Assembly (NCBI GenBank): GCA_030681645.1
Contig: JAUXRX010000005.1
Location: 1 to 64,000, forward strand
Length of the DNA: 64,000 nt
Source: Archangium sp.
GTDB lineage: Bacteria; Myxococcota; Myxococcia; Myxococcales; Myxococcaceae
Direction: 5' to 3'
Shown: positions 42,197-49,525 of the stretch, one piece after another
Position numbering within the stretch: the first letter of the stretch is position 1
Layout: every line of letters begins with the position of its first letter
Program-made: the position numbers and the translations under genes
The notes under the pieces: generated by a model
Databases searched by the model: none
What the model saw: the letters and a program-made list of their open reading frames with translations, nothing else
What the model was told of the DNA's origin: nothing

Positions 42197-43750
42197 GTGA
42201 ACGTCACCTGCGACAAGTGCGGTAAGCGCTACGTCATCTCCGACGACAAGGTCGCTGGGAAGGCTTCGGTCAAGATCCGGTGCAAGCAGTGCCAGAACCT
42301 GATCTCCGTCGCCGTCACCGCCTCCCCTTCCGCCCCGGCCATACCGCCGCAGCCGGCCCGGGCCCCCGCGGCGCAGGCCTCGGGTGGGGTGGTGCCCCAG
42401 CGCAGCCCCTGGGAAGACGAGTCGACCCGGGCCATGCCCCCGCTCGACACCACCGCGCAGTGGTTCGCCATGCTCGGGGGCAAGCAGCAGGGCCCGTTCG
42501 ACCTCGGTGAGCTGCAGCGCCGGGTCGCCGGCGGCGAGGTGACGCTGCGCACGTACCTGTGGAAGGCCGGCATGGGCGACTGGAAGCGCGCGTCCGACGT
42601 GCCCGAGGTGAGCGTGGTGTTCGCCGGGGGCGCCGCCCCCGCCCCGCAGCCCCCGCCTCCGCCCCGCCAGACGAAGAGCACGCCGGCCGTGCAGCGCGAC
42701 GTGGCGGTGTCCAACGAGGTGCCTTCTCCGGGGCTCACCAACCGCCCTTCCGCGCAGAGCGGGGCCGGCGCGGTGGTGGCCCAGCCCAACCGCGAGCCCC
42801 TCAACGATCTCTTCGGCGACGTGAGCGGCCTGCACGATCTCCCCGGCCGCAACGGGTCGAGCGGCCTGAGCGGCCCGCAGGAGCCCGTGGGCGGTGACCT
42901 CGCCTCGCTCCACGCCAACGCCCCGGTCGATCCCTTCGCGGCGCTGAGCGAGGGCGATGGGAAAGAGGCGCCGCCGCCCGGCGAGGCCACGCGCTTCTTC
43001 ATCGCGCAGGCCGGCGTCAACAAGCGCAACCCGCCGTGGAAGATCGCGCTGTTCGTGGTGACGTTCATCATCGCGCCGGTGGTGCTGATCTACGTGCTCA
43101 ACACGTTCGAGATCGTGAAGATGCCCACCGTCACCCGCACCAACGAGGACGGAGAAGAGGTGCAGGAGAGCTTCTTCTCCGCCGGCGGCGCGGCCGGCCT
43201 CAAGGACCTGCTCACCGGCGACGCCAAGAAGCGCAGGGCCGAGGCCGAGAAGCAGCGCAGGGAACGCGAGGCGCTGGCCCTCGCGGCGAAGGCGAAGGTC
43301 CCGGGCAAGGTCGAAGAGCCCGAGGTGGTCAAGCCGAAGGTGCAGGATCCCAACCTCGCCGCGTTCTACGAGGCCGACGATCGCAAGACGCGCGTGCCCA
43401 GGGTGCGCGGGGGCGGCGAGGAGAACTCGGGCGGCACCGCGGTCAACAGCTCAGGGCTCTCTCCCGAGGCCGTGTCCAAGGTGGTCGCCGACAAGTCGAA
43501 GGCGTTCCAGACCTGCATCGACAATGCGCTGCGCAGAAACCCCAACATGGGCGTGGGCAACGTCACCATCATCCTCAACGTGGGCCCGTCGGGGGCGGTG
43601 AAGTCGGCGGCCGTCGAGCCGAAGAAGCATGAGATCACCGACTGGGGCCAGTGCATGATGAGCACCGGCAAGCGCATCGTGTTCCCCGGGTCAGACGCGG
43701 AGACCCAGGTCGAGCTGCCGTTCAAGGTGGGCGTGGCAGTCGCGCCGTAA
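42197..43750 (+). CDS. zinc-ribbon/GYF/AgmX-PglI domain protein
   Basis: A 517-aa inner-membrane protein. Domain order: an MJ0042-type zinc ribbon (CDKCGKRY ... CKQCQNL, residues 5-35), a GYF_2 domain (QWFAMLGGKQQGPFDLGEL, about 90-145), a disordered linker, a membrane helix (about 280-302), a charged stalk, and a C-terminal AgmX/PglI domain (about 420-517, SKAFQTCIDNALRRNP). The last resembles TonB-like periplasmic ends of gliding-motility proteins of myxobacteria, which points to energy-coupled envelope machinery. GTG 42197 is the start. The TAA stop lies at the edge of a family B repeat. Confidence 0.85.
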   Translation: MNVTCDKCGKRYVISDDKVAGKASVKIRCKQCQNLISVAVTASPSAPAIPPQPARAPAAQASGGVVPQRSPWEDESTRAMPPLDTTAQWFAMLGGKQQGPFDLGELQRRVAGGEVTLRTYLWKAGMGDWKRASDVPEVSVVFAGGAAPAPQPPPPPRQTKSTPAVQRDVAVSNEVPSPGLTNRPSAQSGAGAVVAQPNREPLNDLFGDVSGLHDLPGRNGSSGLSGPQEPVGGDLASLHANAPVDPFAALSEGDGKEAPPPGEATRFFIAQAGVNKRNPPWKIALFVVTFIIAPVVLIYVLNTFEIVKMPTVTRTNEDGEEVQESFFSAGGAAGLKDLLTGDAKKRRAEAEKQRREREALALAAKAKVPGKVEEPEVVKPKVQDPNLAAFYEADDRKTRVPRVRGGGEENSGGTAVNSSGLSPEAVSKVVADKSKAFQTCIDNALRRNPNMGVGNVTIILNVGPSGAVKSAAVEPKKHEITDWGQCMMSTGKRIVFPGSDAETQVELPFKVGVAVAP

Positions 43751-43788
43751 AAGGGGACAGGCTGCTTTTCTGCTGCTCGCCTGCAGGG
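43749..43788. repeat. single family B repeat
   Basis: AAAAGGGGACAGGCT with CTTTTCTGCTGCTCGCC-like flank overlaps the stop codon of the AgmX-type gene. Its inverted partner arm is missing, unlike the paired copies at 39864 and 53362. Confidence 0.8.
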
Positions 43789-43803
43789 TACGCGGTCAGT
43801 GCG

Positions 43804-43869
43804 GGGTTCCTGGCCGTGCACGTCGCCCGCTGGCCCCTCGACTTCGGGCGAGGATCCTCGAGTGACCAG
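43804..43869. repeat. family D dispersed repeat, copy 1
   Basis: About 65 bases with GCCCGCTGGCCCCTCGAC and TTCGGGCGAGGAT. It is roughly three-quarters identical by eye to 59294-59358. It contains a small CCTCG/CGAGG stem. The stretch from 43750 to 44060 holds no gene: it contains this repeat, a family B copy, two operator-like palindromes and a family C repeat. Confidence 0.65.
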
Positions 43870-43897
43870 GTCGGGGACCGGCTCTCTCCCCCCGAGT

Positions 43898-43937
43898 GCG
43901 TAATGGACCATTACCGCGTGGTCATGGTCCATTACGC
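43898..43937. promoter_or_regulatory. double palindrome upstream of the microcompartment genes
   Basis: GTAATGGACCATTAC (43900-43914) is a perfect odd-centred palindrome. Its half GCGTAATGGACCA (43898-43910) is repeated inverted as TGGTCCATTACGC (43925-43937) after 14 bases. The group lies about 125-165 bases before the first EutN/CcmL gene and looks like a pair of sites for a dimeric regulator. A hairpin-forming repeat is the alternative. Confidence 0.45.
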
Positions 43938-43952
43938 GCGTGGAAAAGGGCC

Positions 43953-44030
43953 GAGGGCTCCGCTCGGGGTGAACGGTGAGCTCGATCGCCATTCCCGCGT
44001 AACGCTTCGCTCGGGATCGCGGTTGCATCG
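43953..44030. repeat. family C dispersed repeat
   Basis: GGGCTCCGCTCGGGGTGAAC followed by GTAACGCTTCGCTCGGGATC, two related versions of the CTCCGCTCGGGATGAACGG element also seen at 47248 (inside tatB) and 59441. It lies directly before the first EutN/CcmL gene, whose ribosome-binding site is weak. Confidence 0.6.
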
Positions 44031-44060
44031 CCGCCCGTTCCCGCCGATTCTCCGCGCCGC

Positions 44061-44320
44061 ATGTACCTCGGTCGTGTCATCGGCACCGTCGTCGCAACCC
44101 GTCGCGTCAGCGGCCTCGAGAGCGCGAGCTTCAAGGTGGTGCAGCCCGTCGACCACCACCAGAAACCCTCGGGCCCCGTCGAGGTCGCCGTCGATCGCGT
44201 CTCCGCCAGCCCCGGCACCCTGGTGATGCTCGAAGGCAGCCGCGAGGCCGCCCTCGCCTGCGATCCCTGGTTCGTCCCCGTCGACGCCGCGATCGTCGGC
44301 CTCGTGGACGAGGTGGATGT

Positions 44321-44324
<4 letters not shown>
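44061..44324 (+). CDS. EutN/CcmL-family microcompartment vertex protein
   Basis: An 87-aa BMC-P protein that would form pentamers capping the corners of a protein shell. The family pattern is visible: RVIGTVVATRRV at the start, FKVVQPVD in the middle and PVDAAIVGLVDEVDV at the end. The ATG 44061 sits after family C repeats without a clear Shine-Dalgarno. Its stop overlaps the next BMC-P gene by 4 bases. No hexameric shell (BMC-H or BMC-T) gene is present in the window. Confidence 0.9.
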
Positions 44325-44602
<278 letters not shown>

Positions 44603-45268
44603 ATGCCCGTCGCGCCCCTGCCGAAAGTCCGCTCCGAGCTGGTCGCCACCTCGCGGCGGCTCCACGCGCTGGGCTGGGTGGCCAACCACGACGGCAACAT
44701 CTCGCTCCGGTTGACCGGCAAGCGCCTGCTCATCACCCCCACCGCCTATTCCAAGGCCGACGTGGACGACGCGTCGCTGATCATCGTCGACCTGGACGGC
44801 AAGGTCCTCGAGGGCCGCAAGAAGCCCTTCAGCGAGCTCGAGCTGCACCTGGCCGCCTACCGCGCCCGCCCCGAGATCGAAGTGGTGCTGCACGCCCACC
44901 CCCCCTGCGCCACCGCCTTCGGGCTGGCCGGCCTCGAGCTCTCACCCGTCGCCATGCCGGAGCTCGTCGTCTCGCTGGGCGATCGCATTCCCACCCTCCA
45001 GCGCGCCATGCCGAAGACCCCGGAGGCCGTGAAGGGCGTCGAGGCCGCCGCCGCGCAGTTCGACGCCATGCTCCTGGGTGGAAATGGGGCGCTGACCCTC
45101 GGCGCCGACCTGAGCCAGGCGCTCCTGCGCATGGAGCTGGTGGAGCACTACGCGAAGATCCTCACCGCCGCGCGCCAGCTCGGGCCCATCGCGCCCCTGC
45201 CGCCGGGTGACGTGGCGAAGCTGCTGGAGGCCCGCAAGAAGGCCGGCCTCGGGCCTCGCAAGCCCTGA
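44603..45268 (+). CDS. class II aldolase/adducin-family protein
   Basis: A 221-aa protein related to L-fuculose-phosphate aldolase and ribulose-phosphate epimerase. It has the phosphate-site NHDGNISLRL, TPTAYSKADVDD, the catalytic Glu in FSELELH (near residue 79) and the zinc pair HAHPP (near 98-100). The third zinc His, normally in a NHG motif, is not there: the aligned stretch reads LLGGNGALTLG. It directly follows two microcompartment vertex genes, and aldolases of this class are core enzymes in fucose/rhamnose-type microcompartments. Whether it is an active aldolase depends on that missing ligand. Confidence 0.8.
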   Translation: MPVAPLPKVRSELVATSRRLHALGWVANHDGNISLRLTGKRLLITPTAYSKADVDDASLIIVDLDGKVLEGRKKPFSELELHLAAYRARPEIEVVLHAHPPCATAFGLAGLELSPVAMPELVVSLGDRIPTLQRAMPKTPEAVKGVEAAAAQFDAMLLGGNGALTLGADLSQALLRMELVEHYAKILTAARQLGPIAPLPPGDVAKLLEARKKAGLGPRKP

Positions 45269-45277
45269 ACGCCAAAG

Positions 45278-45308
45278 CCCCTCACCCCGCTGCGCAGGGA
45301 GAGGGAGC
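45278..45308. repeat. REP-like palindrome, family A copy 4 (shortened)
   Basis: CCCCTCACCCCGCTGCGCAGG and GGGAGAGGG remain, but the CCCTCTCCC arm is missing, so the hairpin is lost. It lies 10 bases past the aldolase stop. Confidence 0.75.
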
Positions 45309-45319
45309 ACAAAAGAAAA

Positions 45320-45515
45320 TGAGCGCCCGACCTCCTGGGGACGGGCGCTCACCGGTATGGCCGTACTGCGACTCTGGACGGGCGAAGGCACCGGAGGGTG
45401 CAATTCGTTTCCAGTGGCGGGGACCACCCCCACACGAAATCCTGGAATTCCTGGGAGTATCCGGTTCCTCCACCCGCCCAGAGCTGAAGCTTCGGGGTCA
45501 ACAGCACCCCGCGAT
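45320..45515 (-). ncRNA. candidate structured RNA ending in a T-rich hairpin terminator
   Basis: No gene fits this stretch. On the minus strand it contains a hairpin CGGGGT/ACCCCG (45493-45511), then a long imperfect hairpin. That hairpin's outer stem joins CTCTGGGCGGG (45483-45473) to CCCGTCCAGAG (45382-45372), with further pairing inside (ACCGG/CCGGT, TTCCAG/CTGGAA). A 9-bp hairpin GAGCGCCCG/CGGGCGCTC (45321-45350) follows, with ATTTTCTTTTG after it. The outer stem has a G-U pair on the minus strand but an A-C mismatch on the plus strand, favouring minus-strand transcription. The 5' end is unknown; it may be the 3' UTR of the small membrane protein gene. Confidence 0.4.
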
Positions 45516-45547
45516 CCTTATTCCGGGGAATTTCCCCGTTCTTTTTC

Positions 45548-45739
45548 TCAGCCCTTCGCCGGGGCCGGCGCCGACTGGCAGACCAGCTCGCAGGTGCTGT
45601 TGGCAGGGAGCCTCGAGGCCCCGCCCTCGCGGTAGGTCTTGATGAGCACGCCGGTGCCGATGAGCCAGGCGACCATGATCGCGGCCACCGCTCCGATGCT
45701 GCCCAGCCCCACGGTGCCTCGTCGTTGATTGGCGAACAT
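45548..45739 (-). CDS. small single-pass membrane protein
   Basis: A 63-aa protein (MFANQRRGTVGLGSIG...) with one membrane helix at about residues 11-34 and a short outer part with two Cys near the C-terminus (CELVC). ATG 45739 is preferred over ATG 45748, because GGAGG lies 9 bases before the former but directly touches the latter. No family was recognised. Its 3' end borders the candidate structured RNA. Confidence 0.6.
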   Translation of the reverse strand: MFANQRRGTVGLGSIGAVAAIMVAWLIGTGVLIKTYREGGASRLPANSTCELVCQSAPAPAKG

Positions 45740-45848
45740 GACTTCCATCCTCCGGGCACACCTCCGGCGTCGAGGCAGCGCCCCCATTGGCGCTCAGCTC
45801 GCGTTTCGAAAGGTGTTCTTGCCCTGTCTCTAGGGTCGCTTCGCCTTG

Positions 45849-45896
45849 GCGCAACTTCCGCTTCGCTTCAGTTGCGCTGGACCAGCGTTCCGCTGG
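45849..45896 (-). terminator. two hairpins downstream of tatC
   Basis: CCAGCG-TTC-CGCTGG (45882-45896) and GCGCAACT/AGTTGCGC (arms 45849-45856 and 45870-45877) lie 42-89 bases past the tatC stop. There is no T-run, so this is a tentative factor-assisted stop for the tat operon. Confidence 0.35.
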
Positions 45897-45937
45897 ACCG
45901 GCTGCGCTCCGTGGGTATCTACGACGGTCCGAAAACC

Positions 45938-47188
45938 CTATTGCACCGGGGGCTCGACCGATTCGGCGGGGGCCCTGGCCCTGCGCTTTTCCACCAGCCA
46001 CACCAGGACGACGCCCAGCTCGTAGCAAAGCAGCATGGGGCCGGCCATGAGGGCCAGGTTCACCGCGTCGCCGGTGGGGGTGATGATCGCCGCGACGATG
46101 AGACAGACCACGAAGGCGTGGCGCTGGTACTTGAAGAGGAACTTCGACGAGACGAGCCCCACCAGCCCCAGCACCATCATCACCAGGGGCAGCTCGAAGA
46201 TGACCCCGAAGGCCAGCTCGAGCACCAGCACCAGCGTCAGCTGCTCGCTCATCGAGAGCATGGGCCGGGTCCAGTTGAGCGACTCGGTGCGGGCCTGGGC
46301 CACGCCCAGCAGCTTCTCCAGTTCCCAGAGCGCGGCGACCTCACCCGAGCGCTCGGGCACCACGCCCATGAGCACCTGGGCCGCCTCGTCGAGCCGCGCG
46401 GTGGCCTGGGAGAAGTCGCGCGCAGCCCAGGCCTTCACCGCCTCTCCGCGCTTGTCGGTGGCGGCGATCAGCAGCGGTGAAGCGTTCGCGCCCTGCGCCA
46501 CCGCGAGCGCGTCGATGAGCCGCCCCAGCCCCTCGAGCCGCGCCTGCACGTCGACCGCGGCCTTGGGCACCAGGGTGAGGCCGAAGGCGCCTTCGCTCGT
46601 CTGCCCTTCACCGGGCGCCTTGAGATCGCCTGACGCAGCCCGGGCCCAGGCACCGGCGCGCTCGAAGTCACCCAGGCGCAGGTAGCGCACCGCGTCTTCT
46701 TCGTGGAGCTTCGCCGCCGACATGCGCTGGGTGATGGCGACCGCGTCTTCCTTCTGCAGGAGGAAGGTGAACATCTGCGGCAGCAGCACCAGGTAGCAGA
46801 AGGTGGCGCCGGCGAGGAACGCGAGGGTGCCGAAGATGATGAAGGGCGCGGCCAGCTTGCGCTCGTTCTCGTAGAGCCCGGGCGAGACGAAGCCCCAGAT
46901 CTGCCACAGCAGCACCGGCGTGCTCATGAAGATGCCGGCGTAGAGGCCGATCTTCATCAGCACGTTGATCTCTTCGATCGCCGACGTGTACACCAGCGCG
47001 GCCGCGTCGCTGGGCAGCGCCAGCAGCACCGGCCGCATCAAGATGCCGTAGACCTCGCGCGCGAAGATGAGCGACCCCGCGCCCAGCACCAGCACGGCGA
47101 TGGTCACCCGCAGGAGCCGCTTCCGCAGCTCTCCCAGGTGCTCCATCAGGCTCATGCGGAACTCGTCCTGCGCCTCTGCGGTGGCCAC
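45938..47188 (-). CDS. tatC: Sec-independent translocase subunit TatC with large periplasmic insertion
   Basis: A 416-aa protein with six membrane segments. The TatC core is clear: HLGELRKRLLR at the N-terminus with the conserved Glu, GFVSPGLYENERK in the first cytoplasmic loop, FGVIFELPLVMMVL, and ITPTGDAVN near the end. TatC is normally about 250 aa. Here residues about 148-300 form an extra helical, charged domain between the third and fourth membrane segments, that is, in the second periplasmic loop. It forms the twin-arginine receptor complex with the adjacent TatB-like protein, 3 bases upstream. Confidence 0.93.
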   Translation of the reverse strand: MATAEAQDEFRMSLMEHLGELRKRLLRVTIAVLVLGAGSLIFAREVYGILMRPVLLALPSDAAALVYTSAIEEINVLMKIGLYAGIFMSTPVLLWQIWGFVSPGLYENERKLAAPFIIFGTLAFLAGATFCYLVLLPQMFTFLLQKEDAVAITQRMSAAKLHEEDAVRYLRLGDFERAGAWARAASGDLKAPGEGQTSEGAFGLTLVPKAAVDVQARLEGLGRLIDALAVAQGANASPLLIAATDKRGEAVKAWAARDFSQATARLDEAAQVLMGVVPERSGEVAALWELEKLLGVAQARTESLNWTRPMLSMSEQLTLVLVLELAFGVIFELPLVMMVLGLVGLVSSKFLFKYQRHAFVVCLIVAAIITPTGDAVNLALMAGPMLLCYELGVVLVWLVEKRRARAPAESVEPPVQ

Positions 47189-47191
47189 GGG

Positions 47192-47722
47192 TCAGCTCTT
47201 GGGAGTGACGTCAGGAGGCGCGGCCGGGGAGGGCTCGGTGGTGCTCGCCCCCTCGACTCCGCTCGGGATGATCGGAGCTGGTCCCCCGACTCCGCTGGGG
47301 ACCACCGGGGTGGACTCGGGCGCGCCGGCGGTGAGCTGCGAGTGCACGTGGTCCGTCGGGAGCGCCATCGCCTCTTCTTCGGAAGGCGTCGGGTAGGGGT
47401 TCTTCGGCACCGAGCTCCCGGGTCGCCTCACCTCGGCCGACTCTCCGCTGCGCTCCGCGTCGTCTCGCGCAGCCGTTGGCTGCTGGCGGTTCGGCTCCGT
47501 ATCTTTCGCAGGCCGAACCTCCAGCTGGTCGGGGATCTTGAGCTCCGCGTCCATCTTGTAGAACTCGCGCTCGACCACCCCGCGCACTTCGTCGGTCTGC
47601 CTCCGGAACTCGCGCATGAACTTGCCGATGCCCCGGGCAAGCTCGGGCAATCGGCTCGGGCCCAGGATCAGCAGGGCCACCACCGCGATGAGCGCAATTT
47701 CGCCGGAGCCGATGTTGAACAT
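47192..47722 (-). CDS. tatB: TatA/TatB-family translocase subunit
   Basis: A 176-aa protein. MFNIGSGEIALIAVVALLIL with LGPSRLPELARGIG is the membrane anchor and hinge; the early Glu favours TatB over TatA. An amphipathic helix (about 25-55) and a long polar tail follow. The tail contains two short Pro-Ser-Gly-Val motifs (PSGVGG, PSGVEG) that are encoded by a family C dispersed repeat. It would recruit twin-arginine precursors to TatC. No separate TatA gene is in the window. Confidence 0.9.
   Translation of the reverse strand: MFNIGSGEIALIAVVALLILGPSRLPELARGIGKFMREFRRQTDEVRGVVEREFYKMDAELKIPDQLEVRPAKDTEPNRQQPTAARDDAERSGESAEVRRPGSSVPKNPYPTPSEEEAMALPTDHVHSQLTAGAPESTPVVPSGVGGPAPIIPSGVEGASTTEPSPAAPPDVTPKS
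47248..47320. repeat. family C repeat inside the tatB reading frame
   Basis: CCCCTCGACTCCGCTCGGGA with TGATCGG after it, then a degenerate second copy CCCCCGACTCCGCTGGGGA. Read on the minus strand these encode the PSGVEG and PSGVGG motifs of the TatB tail without breaking the frame. Confidence 0.75.
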
Positions 47723-47750
47723 CCTGGCTTCGACTTACTACCGAACCCGC

Positions 47751-49409
47751 TCAGCGGCGAACCGGGAATGCCGTGCCCTTGCCGCAGTAGACGAAGGTGC
47801 CGTCAGGCGCCTTGCCTGCGCGACGCAGGCCGGAGAAGGCGAGGAAGCTGCCCGCCCGGGCAGGTCCCAGGTTCGGATCCTCGATGCGCAGCACCACGGG
47901 GATACCCGCCGACAGCCCGTCGAACGGTGAGACGAGCTCCGCGGTGACGAAGCTGCGGCCCGAGGTGCAGCCGTTGTTCGAGATGCCGTAGTACGGGAAC
48001 TTGTCGGCGACCGAGACGACCTTCACGCGCGCGTCTTCCACCATGGCGGCGGCGGCGAAGCGGGGGTCCTTCTTCGCTTCCTCGACGGTGGCCGCGGGGA
48101 TGAGGCCGCCCATCTTGCCCTTGCTGCCCAGGTAGGAGTTCGCCGACGTCGCCGTGGCGGCGGTGCCGGTGCCCACGGGCTGGGTGTTGTTGGTGGCCGT
48201 GGTGGTGGTCGTGGTGGTGGTGGTGGTGGTCGCGACCGGCTGGGTGGGCGGGGGCGTCTCGCCCGGCTTCACCACGCGGCGGGTCGAGGTCTCCTGCGGG
48301 GTGGTCTTCGCGGCCTCGGCGGCGTGGCGGGCGGCTTCCTTCTTCTGCTGCTCGTCGAGGCGCCTGGAGTCGGCCTCGAGGCGCTTCGCCTCTTCGGCGG
48401 CCTTCTTGTCCTCTTCCTTGCGGCGCTTCTCTTCGTCGGCGGCGGCCTTCTTCGCGGCGAACTCGGAGTCCCTCTTCGCGCGGGCCTCGTCGGCGAGGCG
48501 CTGCTTCTCTTCGGCCTTCGCCTTCTTCTCCTCTTCGGCCTTCGCCTTCTTCGCCGCGGCTTCCTCGGCCTTCGCCTTCTTCTCTTCGTCGGCCTTCGCC
48601 TTCTTCTCGGCGAGCTCGGCCTCACGCGCGGCCTTCGCCTCGGCGGCGGCGGCGTCCTTCTTCGCCTTCTCTTCTTCGGCGGCCTTCTTCTTCTCTTCGG
48701 CGGCGAGCTTCTGCTCTTCGGCCTTCTTCGCCTTCTCTTCCTCGGCGGCCTTCTTCTTCTCCTCGAGCTCGGCCTTCTTCTTCTCGTTCTCTTCCTTCTG
48801 CTTCGCCAGTGCGGCCTCGCGCTCCTCGCTGGCCTTCTTCGCCTTCTCGAGCGCCTCTTCCTTCTTCTTCTCTTCGGCGAGCTTCTTCTCTTCGGCCTTC
48901 TTCGCCTTCTCCTCTTCGGCGAGGCGCTTCTTCTCTTCGGCGTCGAGCTTCTTCTTCTCCTCGGCGAGCTTCTTCTCCTCTTCCTTGTGCTTCTTGTCCT
49001 CCTCGGCGAGGCGCTTCGCCTCGGCCTCCTGGGCCTTGTTCTTGTCGATCAGGTCCTGGGCCTCCTTCGCCTTCTTCGCCTCGGCGGCGGCCTTCTCCTT
49101 CGCTTCCTGATCGGCCTTCAGCTTCGCGGTGGCCTCTTCGGCGGCGCGCATCTTGGCCTCGGCCTCGGCGAGCTTCCGCTCGGCTTCGGCGCGCTTCTTC
49201 TCTTCTTCCTCGCGCTTCTTCTTCTCTTCCTCGGCCTTGAGCGCCTGGGTGCGATCGTCGCGGGTGATGGGCTTGCGGCGGCCACCCGAGCTGTCGTCGC
49301 CCCCAGCGGCGGACTTCGGGCCACCGACAGGCTCGACTTCTTCCTGGGCCCGTGCGGACGGAGCAGCGAGGACGGCAGCGACGGCGAACGCGAGGAGGCG
49401 ATTCTTCAT
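47751..49409 (-). CDS. secreted protein with very long charged single helix
   Basis: A 552-aa exported protein. The signal peptide MKNRLLAFAVAAVLAAPSARA is followed by about 330 residues of almost only Glu, Lys, Ala and Arg in i/i+4 alternation, the signature of a stable single alpha helix. Next is a Thr run (about 393-404) and a C-terminal globular domain (about 430-552) with two Cys (NNGCTSG and VYCGKG). It could span periplasmic distances like TolA, but it has no membrane anchor. It is 28 bases upstream of tatB on the same strand. The function is unknown. Confidence 0.8.
   Translation of the reverse strand: MKNRLLAFAVAAVLAAPSARAQEEVEPVGGPKSAAGGDDSSGGRRKPITRDDRTQALKAEEEKKKREEEEKKRAEAERKLAEAEAKMRAAEEATAKLKADQEAKEKAAAEAKKAKEAQDLIDKNKAQEAEAKRLAEEDKKHKEEEKKLAEEKKKLDAEEKKRLAEEEKAKKAEEKKLAEEKKKEEALEKAKKASEEREAALAKQKEENEKKKAELEEKKKAAEEEKAKKAEEQKLAAEEKKKAAEEEKAKKDAAAAEAKAAREAELAEKKAKADEEKKAKAEEAAAKKAKAEEEKKAKAEEKQRLADEARAKRDSEFAAKKAAADEEKRRKEEDKKAAEEAKRLEADSRRLDEQQKKEAARHAAEAAKTTPQETSTRRVVKPGETPPPTQPVATTTTTTTTTTTATNNTQPVGTGTAATATSANSYLGSKGKMGGLIPAATVEEAKKDPRFAAAAMVEDARVKVVSVADKFPYYGISNNGCTSGRSFVTAELVSPFDGLSAGIPVVLRIEDPNLGPARAGSFLAFSGLRRAGKAPDGTFVYCGKGTAFPVRR
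48199..48230. repeat. GGT trinucleotide tract coding for poly-threonine
   Basis: Ten or more near-perfect GGT units on the plus strand encode the Thr run of the secreted helix protein on the minus strand. Repeat number could change without a frame shift, giving length variants of the linker. Confidence 0.8.
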
Positions 49410-49460
49410 GGACGCGCCTGTAACCCACGGGGTGGAGGTCGATCAACCAACGCGGGTGCC

Positions 49461-49500
49461 CCCTCTCCCTGCGACGCGGGGAGAGGGCTGGGGTGAGGGG
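49461..49500. repeat. REP-like palindrome, family A copy 5 (inverted)
   Basis: CCCTCTCCC / GGGAGAGGG arms followed by GGGGTGAGGGG, the reverse orientation of copies 1-4. It lies between two divergent genes, so here it cannot be a shared terminator. Confidence 0.85.
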
Positions 49501-49525
49501 CCTGACCTGGTGTAGTTCTGCCCCC

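Noticed and set aside
45320..45515. Identity of the structured RNA as SRP RNA, tmRNA or 6S RNA
   Set aside because: The SRP tetraloop region, the tRNA-Ala-like end of tmRNA and a convincing 6S central bubble are all missing; it is left unassigned.
45524..45547. Plus-strand terminator (CGGGG/CCCCG hairpin with a T-rich tail) ending a plus-strand transcript
   Set aside because: The stem is only five pairs and no plus-strand gene lies just before it; the minus-strand terminator at 45321-45350 is stronger. Not excluded, but not annotated.
48154..49496. Long plus-strand frames rich in Ser/Phe/Ala or Leu/Gly opposite the Glu/Lys helix protein
   Set aside because: They are complements of GAG/AAG/GCC repeats. 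The minus-strand protein has a signal peptide and a sensible C-terminal domain.
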